From Bacteroidales bacterium (GTDB lineage Bacteria > Bacteroidota > Bacteroidia > Bacteroidales > Muribaculaceae), in assembly GCA_900755985.1 (NCBI GenBank), contig CAAEIL010000288.1, positions 1 through 34,518 of the forward strand: DNA of 34,518 nt, in the 5' to 3' direction. Position numbers and translations under genes: made by a program. The notes below the pieces were generated by a model that was not told the origin of the DNA, did not search any database, and saw only the letters and a program-made list of their open reading frames with translations. The number at the start of each line of letters is the position of its first letter. Within the stretch, counting starts at the first letter, position 1. Shown here piece by piece: positions 15,989-24,569 of the stretch.

Positions 15989-15997
15989 GATGTGGCT

Positions 15998-16549
15998 TTA
16001 TTTTGCAAAGAATCGTTTGTACAGTCCCTGGAATCCCTGACCGTGGCGAGCTTCGTCTTTAGCCATTTCGTGAACGGTGTCATGGATGGCATCGAGGTTG
16101 AGTTCTTTGGCGCGGCGGGCAATACGCATTTTGTCTTCGTTGGCGCCGGCTTCAGCTGCCATGCGTTTTTCGAGGTTGGTTTTGGTGTCCCATACTACCT
16201 CGCCAAGAAGTTCGGCGAATTTGGCGGCGTGTTCGGCTTCTTCGAAAGCATAACGTTTGAAAGCTTCGGCAATTTCGGGATAGCCTTCGCGGTCGGCCTG
16301 ACGTGACATGGCCAAGTACATGCCGACTTCGCCGCATTCGCCGTTGAAGTGAGCTGTCAGGTCGTCAATCATCTGTTGGTCGCAACCTTTGGCTACTCCG
16401 AGCTCGTGCTCGGTGACAAATTTAAGGTCAGCGCTTTCGTCGATTTCTTTAAATTTAGAAGCGGGGGCTCCGCAAATAGGGCATTTCTCGGGTGCGTGTT
16501 CGCCTTCGTAGACGTAACCGCAGACGGTGCAAATAAATTTCTTTTTCAT
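15998..16549 (-). CDS. Reverse rubrerythrin (rubredoxin domain first)
   Basis: A cytoplasmic peroxide-scavenging di-iron protein. The 183 residues begin with a rubredoxin domain (about 1-37; iron ligands Cys7, Cys10, Cys23, Cys26), followed by an erythrin-type four-helix bundle (about 55-180). Visible di-iron motifs include the glutamates of NGECGEVG (about 71-74), E104xxH107 and E166xxH169. The rubredoxin-first order defines reverse rubrerythrins, which reduce H2O2 with electrons from NADH via partner proteins and protect anaerobes from oxygen. A good promoter with an overlapping palindrome lies upstream, and a structured 3' region follows the stop. Confidence 0.93.
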   Translation of the reverse strand: MKKKFICTVCGYVYEGEHAPEKCPICGAPASKFKEIDESADLKFVTEHELGVAKGCDQQMIDDLTAHFNGECGEVGMYLAMSRQADREGYPEIAEAFKRYAFEEAEHAAKFAELLGEVVWDTKTNLEKRMAAEAGANEDKMRIARRAKELNLDAIHDTVHEMAKDEARHGQGFQGLYKRFFAK

Positions 16550-16696
16550 TGTATTGTTTGTTTTGTGTTAGTAATTCGTTTGAAATGAGGTGGTTTTTAT
16601 TAAATTTGTTCCGATATCAGCTCGTTTGAAGGAAGAGTGAACTTGGCGGTAATTTTCGGAAAAATTCAATGTTCGTTCCTCGTTTTTTAATATGTT

Positions 16697-16715
16697 GCAA
16701 ATTTAATAAATTTGC
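16697..16715. promoter_or_regulatory. 9-1-9 palindrome over the rubrerythrin -7 element
   Basis: GCAAATTTA and TAAATTTGC flank a single central A, a perfect inverted repeat. Its left half contains the minus-strand -7 element, so a bound protein would block transcription. The one-base-centre dyad is the architecture of Fur/PerR-type sites, although the bases do not match their consensus. Candidate operator for an oxidative-stress regulator. Confidence 0.5.
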
Positions 16716-16728
16716 CGAACAATGCAAA
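16698..16728 (-). promoter_or_regulatory. Promoter of rubrerythrin
   Basis: On the minus strand TTTG (16725-16728) is followed after 19 bp by TAAATTTG (16698-16705). Both elements match the Bacteroidetes consensus. The leader to the ATG at 16549 is about 140 nt. Confidence 0.72.
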
Positions 16729-16824
16729 GTTTTGTTACAAATAATAACAAATTTTGCAATTTTTTGTTGAAGGAGATTTGAGCTTGATATTACAGTGATG
16801 ATTATTTAACAAGCTCTTAGTCGC

Positions 16825-18369
16825 TTATCTGTGTCGGCGGCGAATTCGGAGGATTATAACAGCCAGTGTGACAATGATTAAAGCAGCAACAGAGCCAATA
16901 ATAATGTAGAATAGGTGCTTGTTAACTTCATCTTTATATACGGCGGACTGTGTTTGGGCATTTTGCAAGGCCGAAGTGTCGACCGCATCATTTTGCCCGG
17001 GGGTGAGCGATTTGTCCGGTTCGGGATGAGCATATTCTATCTTGAAGATATTCACAGCATTGCCGCCGTGACCTTTGCGCCCTTGTGATGTGACGACAAG
17101 CATTGTTCCGTCCGGAGAAACATCGAGGCCTACAGGATAAGAATCAACCGGAGTGGTAGCGATAACTTTCATTTGTCGCGTGTCGACAACATAAAGGGCT
17201 GAAGACGAGTTGCATGCTGCGAAAAGGAAACGACCCGATGGCGAGAGCTCGATGGTGCGCGCACCTGAACCGACTTTGACACGGCGCAGTCCATGAACTG
17301 TGAATGACTGAGTTTTGTCGCGCTGCGAAGCTATGTCTTTGACAAGCGTGTCGAGCGGAAGCGAAAGGACCAGGCCGGCGCTGTTCTGCGAGAAATAGAC
17401 GGTTTTGTCGTCTGCGACAATATGGCGGACAAGATTAAGCGCCGGGACAAATCCCAGCCATTTCCCTTTGTGCGCGTCGATTACAGCTATGGAACCGCCC
17501 ATAGCGCTGACCAAAAGTATCGAATCACCGGGCAGGAAAAGTGTCCCTCGCAGTGCATAGCCACTGCCCGAGTCACGGTCGACCGGTGTCGTCAGGCTAT
17601 AATTGAGGGGATGACGGTGATGTACGGTGACAAGGCTTCGGTATCGCCAGTTTGACGGCGACGGCGATGAAATGTCCATGAGAGCGACAGTGTTGTCGCC
17701 CCAGTGTGTAACGGCGAGTGTTTTGCCGTCGTTGGAAACGGCTACCATCTTTGCAAGAGGGCCGGTTTCGCTCATGGTGACAATCTTGTCGGTGCGGGTG
17801 TCTATTACTGCAAACGCCGAAGGGTCCTGCGCATTGATGTCGAAACTTCGGCGATAGTAAGGAATTATCATATAGCGTCCGTCGGCAGTAAGGGTACTCT
17901 CGACGGGTTTGCCATGGAAAGGACGGCTTTGGCCATCTTTATAGTGGGTGAATGAGAAATTTCCCGAAGGTGCAAGCCACATATCTCCGGTGCCGGAGTC
18001 GAATTGGTGGCGTATGGTAGCTAATTTCTTTAGTGTTTTCGAGTCGTAGACAACGGTTTTGCAGCCTTCCAGCGAGTTGACATAGAATTTGCTGCCGTCG
18101 GCTGAGAATCGTACTGACTTGGGTGAACTTATATCCGAATCGTAGGTCTTATCGGTGCCATACCCATGTAGCTGATTGACGAGAGTCAGGCTCAAAGCAT
18201 CGTTGGCTTCGGTTATTTGGCCTATGTGCGAACGGACCACGGGTGGTACACCTTTGGCTTTAGTGCGCTGCACGCTTGTTTGTGTGCCTATAGAGTCGTG
18301 AGCTGAGAATGCTATTGATGGAGTCGTGATGCAGCCAATGAAAAACAGTAACAGCCTTAAAATTTTCAT
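16825..18369 (-). CDS. Membrane-anchored YncE-like beta-propeller protein
   Basis: The 514 residues have a signal peptide (about 1-22), a periplasmic seven-bladed-type beta-propeller (about 55-450) and a C-terminal membrane helix (about 486-507) with a basic stop-transfer tail (RIRRRHR). Propeller units are visible as repeated phrases such as VRFSADGSKFYVNS, VAVSNDGKTLAVTH, IELSPSGRFLFAA and LDVSPDGTMLVVTS, in the style of YVTN/lactonase-type repeats. The fold suggests a binding or scaffold role; no catalytic residues are evident, so no enzyme activity is proposed. It precedes the rubrerythrin gene in the same direction, but rubrerythrin has its own promoter. Confidence 0.85.
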   Translation of the reverse strand: MKILRLLLFFIGCITTPSIAFSAHDSIGTQTSVQRTKAKGVPPVVRSHIGQITEANDALSLTLVNQLHGYGTDKTYDSDISSPKSVRFSADGSKFYVNSLEGCKTVVYDSKTLKKLATIRHQFDSGTGDMWLAPSGNFSFTHYKDGQSRPFHGKPVESTLTADGRYMIIPYYRRSFDINAQDPSAFAVIDTRTDKIVTMSETGPLAKMVAVSNDGKTLAVTHWGDNTVALMDISSPSPSNWRYRSLVTVHHRHPLNYSLTTPVDRDSGSGYALRGTLFLPGDSILLVSAMGGSIAVIDAHKGKWLGFVPALNLVRHIVADDKTVYFSQNSAGLVLSLPLDTLVKDIASQRDKTQSFTVHGLRRVKVGSGARTIELSPSGRFLFAACNSSSALYVVDTRQMKVIATTPVDSYPVGLDVSPDGTMLVVTSQGRKGHGGNAVNIFKIEYAHPEPDKSLTPGQNDAVDTSALQNAQTQSAVYKDEVNKHLFYIIIGSVAALIIVTLAVIILRIRRRHR

Positions 18370-18397
18370 GGATGATAATTCTTAAGCGTTTCGCTGA

Positions 18398-18405
18398 CAA
18401 ATTTA
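18398..18405 (-). promoter_or_regulatory. Putative -7 element of the propeller gene
   Basis: The minus strand reads TAAATTTG, an exact TAnnTTTG match, 29 bp before the ATG at 18369. A TTTG lies 23 bp further upstream (18429-18432), slightly beyond the usual 19-21 bp. Confidence 0.55.
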
Positions 18406-18622
18406 ATACATATTTCTTAAAAAAAAGACAAATTTTTATGACTATGAAATCTTGCTCGGAATATTGACGACATAAAACTAACAAATAATAAATAGGTGTG
18501 TATAGGTAAAAGACTCAAATATTCAAAACAATACAGGAATCTGCAAATGCAAGAGAAACTTTGGGAACGGTAATTTTTATTTAGAATGTAAAATACAAAC
18601 ACATATTTCGGGAAATATTTGC

Positions 18623-18630
18623 TATTTTTG
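18623..18630 (+). promoter_or_regulatory. Putative -7 element of the DUF4494-yggS unit
   Basis: TATTTTTG matches TAnnTTTG and is followed by CAAAG, a common context. No -33 TTTG at the normal distance. The leader would be about 105 nt and includes the 18645-18675 hairpin. Confidence 0.52.
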
Positions 18631-18741
18631 CAAAGTCTTTGGCCGGATGGTAGTCTGAAGAAACTGACTGCATCCTGCAATACACATTAATTATAAATTA
18701 TATTGAAACAAATTATATACGAAACAATAGACAATATAAAA

Positions 18742-19200
18742 ATGGCAAACTGGTTTGAATGTAAAGTAACATACGATAAACTTCAGGAAAACGGTTCGGT
18801 GAAGAAAGTCAGTGAACCCTATCTTATTGATGCCCTTTCGTTTACCGAGGCTGAGGCTCGTATCATTGAGGAGCAGACGCCTTTTATCTCGGGCGATTTT
18901 TCGGTAGCCGCAGTCAAGCGCACAAAAATCGCGGAAATATTTTATGATGAGAGCGGCGATAAGTGGTATCTTGCCAAAGTCGCTTTTATTACCATAGATG
19001 AAAAGACGGCTGTAGAAAAACGCTCGATTTGCCAGATTATGGTTCAGGCTGCAAACTTCCGTGCTGCTCTTGACAATCTGGTCGAAGGCATGAAAAACAC
19101 GATGGCCGACTACGAGATAGTTTCGATTGCCGAGACACAGATTATGGACGTCTATAAAGAAAAGTTGGGAGACAAAGCTCCGGCTACTTCCGCACAATAA
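18742..19200 (+). CDS. DUF4494 protein
   Basis: A 152-residue cytoplasmic protein of the Bacteroidetes family DUF4494, whose function is unknown to me. Family-like features are the NWFECKVTYDKL start, EPYLIDALSFTEAEARIIEE, and a C-terminal stretch on avoiding membrane or signal features. The ATG at 18742 is preferred over an upstream in-frame TTG at 18703, because the residues before it do not look like family sequence. The stop codon is one base before the yggS ATG, so the two genes are almost surely co-transcribed and perhaps translationally coupled. Confidence 0.88.
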   Translation: MANWFECKVTYDKLQENGSVKKVSEPYLIDALSFTEAEARIIEEQTPFISGDFSVAAVKRTKIAEIFYDESGDKWYLAKVAFITIDEKTAVEKRSICQIMVQAANFRAALDNLVEGMKNTMADYEIVSIAETQIMDVYKEKLGDKAPATSAQ

Positions 19201-19201
19201 T

Positions 19202-19903
19202 ATGGAAACACCCATCCGTGACAATGGCACGGACTATTCGGCGATAGCAGTGAATCTTGGCGTAATACGCTCAAGCTTGCCTGCGGGTGTCGAACTTGTC
19301 GCAGTGTCTAAATTCCATCCTGTCGAAGCATTGCTTGCCGCCTATAACGCCGGTCAGCGATGTTTCGGCGAGAGCCGCGTCCAGGAACTTGTGGCAAAGG
19401 TCCCGGAGTTGCCTGCTGACATCCGATGGCATTTCATAGGGCATCTTCAGCGCAACAAAGTCCGTCAGCTGGTGCCTCTGAGACCGCTCATTGAAAGTGT
19501 CGACTCGCTGCGGCTGCTCGATGCCATAGACTCGGCTTCGGCTGACGCCGGAGTCGTCACGCGGGTGCTCATGCAGGTACATGTCGCCGCCGAGGAAACC
19601 AAATTTGGTTTTGCACCGGAAGAGTTGCTCGAATACTTTGTATCGCATGGATATGATAAACTCAAGGCCACGCATATATGCGGAGTTATGGGCATGGCCA
19701 CTAATACCGATGACGAAGAGCGTATAGCGGAAGATTTTACAGCTATCAGAGGCAGCTTTGACCAAATCAGACGCATGTGTCCCGATTTGCGCGGGTTCGA
19801 TATCGTGTCAATGGGAATGAGTGACGATTATCAGCTTGCAATCGCTCATGGCTCAAATCTGGTGCGAGTTGGAACAGCAATTTTCGGTCCTCGACAATAT
19901 TGA
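19202..19903 (+). CDS. yggS: YggS/PROSC-family PLP homeostasis protein
   Basis: A cytoplasmic pyridoxal-phosphate-binding protein that buffers free PLP and affects amino-acid and keto-acid balance. The 233 residues show the PLP lysine at position 37 (VAVSKFHP), then RCFGESRVQEL, WHFIGHLQRNK (about 76-86) and the C-terminal phosphate-binding region SMGMSDDYQLAIAHGSN with VRVGTAIFG. The length is normal for the single-domain alanine-racemase-like barrel. An upstream in-frame ATG at 19127 would read through the end of the DUF4494 gene and adds non-family residues, so the ATG at 19202 is chosen. Confidence 0.95.
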   Translation: METPIRDNGTDYSAIAVNLGVIRSSLPAGVELVAVSKFHPVEALLAAYNAGQRCFGESRVQELVAKVPELPADIRWHFIGHLQRNKVRQLVPLRPLIESVDSLRLLDAIDSASADAGVVTRVLMQVHVAAEETKFGFAPEELLEYFVSHGYDKLKATHICGVMGMATNTDDEERIAEDFTAIRGSFDQIRRMCPDLRGFDIVSMGMSDDYQLAIAHGSNLVRVGTAIFGPRQY

Positions 19904-19973
19904 ATATTTCAAACCTTGCATCTTACCACGGAAAACTGAATCAAAGAACCATAAACCTTAATATTATTCCCCT

Positions 19974-21320
19974 ATGGAAAAAAATCTAAAGACCGCTGAA
20001 CATAAAAATTATGTTCTGCCTATTGCTATCATGTTTGCCTTGTTCTTCATGATTGCCTTTGTGACCGGTTATCAGAATCCACTTGGCAGTGTTATTAAAA
20101 AGATGACCGGAGGCAATGCCGCTCTCTCGCAGTTAGGCAATCTCGCCAACTTCATCGCTTACCTGTTAATGGGTATCCCGGCAGGCATTCTGCTTCAGGG
20201 CAAAGGTTATCGCAAGACCGCGCTTTGGGCCGTACTCGTAGGTTTTGCCGGCGTGCTTGTCACTTATGTCTCGGGCATGATAGTTGAGGATCTTACAGCA
20301 GTAATCGTATACATTATCGGCGCGCTCATCGCCGGATTCTCCATGTGTATGCTCAATACCGTCGTCAACCCCATGCTCAACTCTCTGGGCAAGAATCAGA
20401 ATCAGGCCAACCAGCTGGTTCAGTTTGGCGGTACTTGCAACTCATTGGGCGCCACTCTCGCCCCGGTAATCGTAGGCGGACTTCTCGGCGGCAATGCAAG
20501 TTCCATTGCCTCGGCCAACCCCGTATTCTTTATGGCCATGGCTATCTTTGCCGTAGCCTTTGTAGTGCTGTATTTCTCAAAACTTCCCGAAGACCCCAAT
20601 CTTGGCAAGAAGAGCGAGAAAGTTCCTCTTTCGGGTGCACTGCGTTACAGCAACTTCGCATTCGGTCTACTGGCAATTTTCTGCTATGTCGGTATTGAAG
20701 TCGGCATTGCCAACTGGACCATGCAATATCTCGAAAACTCATCAATCGTCATCAACGACAACATTCTGGCACCCGGAGCAATTGCCGGCACCATTGTCGG
20801 TCTTTACTGGCTGTTTATGCTTGTCGGCCGACTGGTGGGCGGAATCATCGGCGGTGAAGTTTCGTCGCGGGCCATGCTCACATTCACCACAATACTGGCC
20901 ATCGTCCTCCTTGTCTGCGGTATAATGGTCAACGAGAGCGAAATATCATTTATCGGCTTTGATTCGTCGGCACTGAAGTTCTCGGTAGTGAACATGCCGC
21001 TCAATGCATTGTTCTTAATACTCTGCGGCCTGTGTACGTCGGTCATGTGGGGTGCCATCTATAACCTTTCGGTCAAAGGCCTCGGCAAATACACCGCAGT
21101 CGCATCCGGTCTGTTCATGACCATGGTATGCGGTGGCGGTATCCTGCCTTTTATTCAGGGAGCCATCGCCGGTGGCGCCGGCATCCTGAACGGTTTTTGG
21201 CTGACCGTAGGTCTTGTCGCCTATCTGCTGTTATACGCACTGCTGCTGTCGCGCACCTCGCGCACCCAGCCCCAACACGACGAAAGACTTTACGAAGACG
21301 GTGTCGAAGTAGAAGCTTGA
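19974..21320 (+). CDS. FucP-type sugar/H+ symporter of the MFS
   Basis: An inner-membrane transporter of 448 residues with about 12 hydrophobic segments. It resembles the fucose/glucose-galactose permease (FHS) branch: an N-terminal helix with FALFFMIAFVTGYQNPLGS, LGNLANFIAYLLMGIPAG, and NTVVNPMLNSLG followed by NQLVQFGG. Those central polar residues line the sugar path in the family. The substrate cannot be fixed from sequence. The C-terminal tail (about 428-448) is hydrophilic and acidic. It begins 70 bases after yggS with no clear promoter between, so it may share that transcript. A perfect 14-bp hairpin follows the stop. Confidence 0.9.
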   Translation: MEKNLKTAEHKNYVLPIAIMFALFFMIAFVTGYQNPLGSVIKKMTGGNAALSQLGNLANFIAYLLMGIPAGILLQGKGYRKTALWAVLVGFAGVLVTYVSGMIVEDLTAVIVYIIGALIAGFSMCMLNTVVNPMLNSLGKNQNQANQLVQFGGTCNSLGATLAPVIVGGLLGGNASSIASANPVFFMAMAIFAVAFVVLYFSKLPEDPNLGKKSEKVPLSGALRYSNFAFGLLAIFCYVGIEVGIANWTMQYLENSSIVINDNILAPGAIAGTIVGLYWLFMLVGRLVGGIIGGEVSSRAMLTFTTILAIVLLVCGIMVNESEISFIGFDSSALKFSVVNMPLNALFLILCGLCTSVMWGAIYNLSVKGLGKYTAVASGLFMTMVCGGGILPFIQGAIAGGAGILNGFWLTVGLVAYLLLYALLLSRTSRTQPQHDERLYEDGVEVEA

Positions 21321-21327
21321 TTTATCT

Positions 21328-21364
21328 ACACTGCGCCGACAGTGTGCTAATGTCGGCGCAGTGT
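21328..21364 (+). terminator. Hairpin at the end of the MFS gene
   Basis: A perfect 14-bp stem (ACACTGCGCCGACA and its complement) with a 9-nt loop starts seven bases after the MFS stop. No T-run follows, so it may act as an mRNA 3'-end stabiliser or a weak terminator. Confidence 0.65.
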
Positions 21365-21517
21365 CTCAACTAAAGATGTTGTTACTGTTCGGTGTCCGTA
21401 TTTTATAACGGACGCCGGATAATTTTAAAAAATGAGGATTTATGGCAGAAAATTACCAAAATCAGCATTGTAGTAAAATTTTTTATAAAAAATTAAGCTT
21501 GGTTAAAAAAAAATCAC

Positions 21518-21525
21518 TAATTTTG
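21518..21525 (+). promoter_or_regulatory. Putative -7 element of the second ompA-like gene
   Basis: TAATTTTG matches TAnnTTTG. A TTG at 21499-21501 is the nearest upstream candidate for -33, with a spacer of 16 bp, shorter than usual. The leader to the ATG at 21676 would be about 145 nt. Confidence 0.5.
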
Positions 21526-21675
21526 GACCGTAAATGAACGGCTATGCACCGCTCGGACCGCATTATTTGCATCTCCGGGGGCGTTTAATCGTTTATACTT
21601 CATATAAATACATCTTTATACTGACACTCTGATACGAAACAATTTTATTTATAATTATTTTTTTCAAATAGATCT

Positions 21676-22896
21676 ATGAAAAAAAATACTCTTTTAGCTA
21701 TAGCTCTGGCTTTTGTCTCGGCAGGCACCCTAATGGCCCAGGATGCTCCCCAGGAAGTCACCTATGTCGAGGACCCCTCGCAGGGTTACCTCTTCAACCG
21801 CTTCAAAGACAACTGGTTCATAACCGGTGAAGGCGGTGCAAACATCTATTTCTCACACGGTGACAGCGAACGCAATACTGCTGACCGCTTTGCTCCCAAC
21901 GCCGGTATCTATATCGGCAAATGGTTCTCGCCCATCATCGGTGCTCGTCTCGGTGCCCATTGGCTGTCTGTAAAAGGTATGTCTGACATACCCACCGGCG
22001 ACTCGTATCTCAACGAGAAACCCATCAACGGCAAGTACAAACAGAAATATAACGAAATCGGCCCGGCAGCTGACGTTATGTTCAACCTCACCAACTGGTT
22101 CTGCGGTTATCATCCCGGTCGTAAATACAACTTCGTAGCTTATGCCGGTTTCGGTGGCTTCTGGTCATTTACCCGCAAGATGAACTTACAGCCCGACGGA
22201 ACTTATACCCGTGGTTCATGGCACCGCAACAACGACCGCGTCATGACTGTACGCGCCGGTATCATCAACTCGTTCAACGTTTCAAAACAGGTTCAACTCG
22301 CTCTCGATATCCGTTACAACGGTATCGACAACCACAAAGACGAAGCTGGTGAAGCATGGAACCGCACATCGCACGACCTCAGCGCACAGCTCTCTGTAAC
22401 TTACCTGTTCAAGAAACGCGAATGGAATGCTCCCGTTGTTCCTGTTTGTCCTCCCGCCGAGAACTGCGACGCTCTCCGCGCACGCCTCGAAGCTGCCGAA
22501 GGTCGCATCGCCGACCTCGAAGACCAGCTCAAGGACGCCCTCAACAAACCCGCTCCTGTCGTTGAGAAAGCTCCTTTGGCTACAATCTATTATCCCATCA
22601 ACATCTACAAGCTCACCAAAAAAGACGTCCTGCTCCTCGAAGCTTGCTCTAACGTAATGAAAGACAACCCCTCGAAGCACTACGTTCTCACCGGTTGGGC
22701 TGACAACTACACCGGCAACGACGAAATCAACACCCGTCTGCGTCACAATCGTGTCAACGGCGTATACAAACGCCTTGTCAAATTCGGTGTCCCCGAATCG
22801 CAGCTCACCAGCACCATCAATGCCGGCAACCTCTGCGACCTCGGTGAAAAATACGTCGCTCTCGACCGCGCCGTCACCATCGAAGAAGCCGAATAA
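21676..22896 (+). CDS. OmpA-family outer-membrane protein, second copy
   Basis: The 406 residues have a signal peptide (about 1-21, SAGTLMAQ), a beta-barrel (about 40-245) ending with a strand SVTYLFKKREW, a Cys-Pro-rich hinge (VPVCPPAENC), a coiled coil (about 262-291, LRARLEAAEGRIADLEDQL) and an OmpA C-terminal domain (about 302-400). Asp343 and Arg359 stand where the peptidoglycan-binding pair is expected. Codon use is noticeably rich in C-ending codons compared with neighbours, as in highly expressed genes. Barrel length and hinge differ from the protein at 5655-6803, so these are diverged paralogues rather than a recent duplication. Confidence 0.93.
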   Translation: MKKNTLLAIALAFVSAGTLMAQDAPQEVTYVEDPSQGYLFNRFKDNWFITGEGGANIYFSHGDSERNTADRFAPNAGIYIGKWFSPIIGARLGAHWLSVKGMSDIPTGDSYLNEKPINGKYKQKYNEIGPAADVMFNLTNWFCGYHPGRKYNFVAYAGFGGFWSFTRKMNLQPDGTYTRGSWHRNNDRVMTVRAGIINSFNVSKQVQLALDIRYNGIDNHKDEAGEAWNRTSHDLSAQLSVTYLFKKREWNAPVVPVCPPAENCDALRARLEAAEGRIADLEDQLKDALNKPAPVVEKAPLATIYYPINIYKLTKKDVLLLEACSNVMKDNPSKHYVLTGWADNYTGNDEINTRLRHNRVNGVYKRLVKFGVPESQLTSTINAGNLCDLGEKYVALDRAVTIEEAE

Positions 22897-22922
22897 TCGA
22901 CACTCGATTATCACAGTCATCT

Positions 22923-22959
22923 CAACAGCGCATCCGTCATGCCGACGGATGCGCTGTTG
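22923..22959 (+). terminator. Terminator-like hairpin after the second ompA-like gene
   Basis: A perfect 16-bp stem (CAACAGCGCATCCGTC and its complement) with a 5-nt loop lies 26 bases after the stop. No long T-run follows; termination or 3'-end protection are both possible. Confidence 0.7.
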
Positions 22960-23099
22960 CCATTTGCTCGCAACTGTCCGCAACTATCCGCTACGACTTA
23001 TTAATTGGCACAGGCCTTGGCTGTTTGCAAAAAAATGCCGACCTTAGCACTCGCATTACGTCCCCATTGTTTATTAACCACGAATCATCACAATAAACC

Positions 23100-24569
23100 A
23101 TGAATCTTAGCAAGACATTATTGACCCTTCTGACCTTGTTGGCTGTCTTGCCTTCAAGTGCGAGCAGTGACCTCCAGCCACGGCGCGAATTTCGCGGCGC
23201 CTGGATGCACGTTATCTTCCAGCCCCAGTACAAAGACAAGAATCCCGCCCAACTGCAGGCTTATCTGCGCGGACAACTCGACAGTCTGCAGGCAACCGGA
23301 ATCAATGCCATCCTTTTTCAGGTGCGCCCGTCGGCCGATGCCCTTTATCCCAGCCGACTCGAGCCATGGAGCCGATTCCTGACTTCCGGCGGCAAAGACC
23401 CCGGTTGGGACCCCCTGCAGTTTATGATAGACGAAACACACAAACGCGGTATGGAACTGCACGCATGGCTCAACCCCTATCGCGTGACTACGTCGAAAGA
23501 TGAGAAACTTGCACCCGGACACATTTATCACAAAGAACCCGGACGTTTCGTTACCTATGCCGACAACAAAATTTATTTTGACCCCGGACTGCCCGAAAAC
23601 CGCCGCTTCATCGAAGACGTGGTCATGGACATTGTCAGTCGCTACGATGTTGACGGAATTCACTTCGACGACTATTTTTACCCTTATCCTGTCAAAGGCG
23701 CTGAATTCCCCGATGACGCCTCGTACAAGAAATATGGCAAAGGTATGAAGCGTGACGACTGGCGCCGCCACAACGTCGACCTCCTAATCGAAGAAATACA
23801 CTCCCAGATAGCATCGGTCAAACCCTGGGTGCGCTTCGGAGTCAGCCCATTCGGTATTTGGCGCAATAAAAAATCCGACCCGCGTGGCTCTGATACCAAC
23901 GGCCTGCAAAACTACGACGCACTCTATGCCGATGTATTGCTGTGGTCCCAAAACGGCTGGGTAGACTACGTGATTCCTCAATTGTATTGGGTCCTCGACC
24001 ACAAACTGGCGTCGTATATCAAACTCAACCAATGGTGGAACGATAACGCCAACTCCCGCCACATGTACATAGGTCAGGAAATACAAAAAACTATGACCAC
24101 TCCCGACCTTCCGCCGTCGACCGAAAAATCGCAGTTGCGGCATAAGATACGGTTGACCCGCGAAGCTCCCGATATTCAGGGCACATGCTGGTTCCCCGCC
24201 TATTCTATAACAAAGAACGTGGGAGGCATAGCCGACTCGCTGGCAACATCGTTGCAGAGCGAAAAAGCCCTCGTTCCCACTTATCCTTGGATTTCATCGC
24301 AGCGTCCCGCTCCCGTAAGTTCGCTCGCCTCGAAAAACGGCACCTTGTCGTGGAAAGCTCCCGCTCCACAGGGCAAAACCGGCGACGTAGTGCGTTTTGT
24401 CATCTATCGTCTCGACGGCGACAGCAAAGACCTTGACAGGGCTAAAATCATAGCTGTCACTCCCGAATGTCACTATACGCTGACTGCTCCCGGAAGCTAT
24501 GTCGTGACTGCCCTCGACCGTGTCAACAACGAATCAGACATGTCGCCCATTGTACGAATCCGCAAATGA
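23100..24569 (+). CDS. Secreted GHL10/DUF187 glycoside hydrolase-like protein
   Basis: The 489 residues have a signal peptide (about 1-22), a TIM-barrel-like GHL10 domain (about 27-350) and a C-terminal fibronectin-III-like domain (about 395-485, ending in DRVNNESDMSP). Family motifs are EFRGAWMHV (30-38), a strand with ILFQVRPSADALYPS (71-85), HAWLNPYRV (121-129) and DGIHFDDYFYP (185-195), whose Asp residues are the likely catalytic candidates. Relatives (YngK type) are predicted periplasmic or lipid-anchored glycosidases acting on cell-wall or surface glycans; the substrate is not known. Its TGA overlaps the ATG of the GT2 gene (ATGA). Upstream, only a degenerate promoter-like pair (TTG at 23017, GACCTTAG at 23040) is seen. 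Confidence 0.9.
   Translation: MNLSKTLLTLLTLLAVLPSSASSDLQPRREFRGAWMHVIFQPQYKDKNPAQLQAYLRGQLDSLQATGINAILFQVRPSADALYPSRLEPWSRFLTSGGKDPGWDPLQFMIDETHKRGMELHAWLNPYRVTTSKDEKLAPGHIYHKEPGRFVTYADNKIYFDPGLPENRRFIEDVVMDIVSRYDVDGIHFDDYFYPYPVKGAEFPDDASYKKYGKGMKRDDWRRHNVDLLIEEIHSQIASVKPWVRFGVSPFGIWRNKKSDPRGSDTNGLQNYDALYADVLLWSQNGWVDYVIPQLYWVLDHKLASYIKLNQWWNDNANSRHMYIGQEIQKTMTTPDLPPSTEKSQLRHKIRLTREAPDIQGTCWFPAYSITKNVGGIADSLATSLQSEKALVPTYPWISSQRPAPVSSLASKNGTLSWKAPAPQGKTGDVVRFVIYRLDGDSKDLDRAKIIAVTPECHYTLTAPGSYVVTALDRVNNESDMSPIVRIRK

Larger units (their letters stand above)
15132..15997. other. Long intergenic region between ndk and rubrerythrin
   Basis: This 866-base gap holds the ndk promoter (15256-15287), a doubtful small plus-strand ORF (15410-15613) with its own -7-like element, and a dense set of hairpins (15739-15988) that ends, on the minus strand, in a terminator. 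The part 15614-15732 shows nothing clear. Confidence 0.6.
18370..18741. other. Divergent intergenic region, propeller gene / DUF4494
   Basis: This 372-base AT-rich gap holds putative -7 elements for both flanking genes (18398-18405 minus, 18623-18630 plus). It also has a leader hairpin in front of the DUF4494 gene: GGATG/CATCC (18645-18649, 18671-18675) with an inner AGTC/GACT. The central part, 18435-18615, shows nothing I can support. Confidence 0.55.
21321..21675. other. Gap between the MFS gene and the second ompA-like gene
   Basis: This 355-base gap has the MFS-end hairpin (21328-21364), a short GTCCGT/ACGGAC hairpin (21394-21413) and a putative -7 element (21518-21525). The leader 21535-21675 is AT-rich with no recognised riboswitch or ORF. 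Confidence 0.55.

Noticed and set aside
16761..16824. GAGCTTG/CAAGCTC inverted repeat as terminator of the propeller gene
   Set aside because: The loop is over 20 bases and no T-run follows on the minus strand.
18703..18741. TTG-initiated extension of the DUF4494 gene
   Set aside because: The extra residues are not family-like and the ATG at 18742 gives the expected N-terminus.
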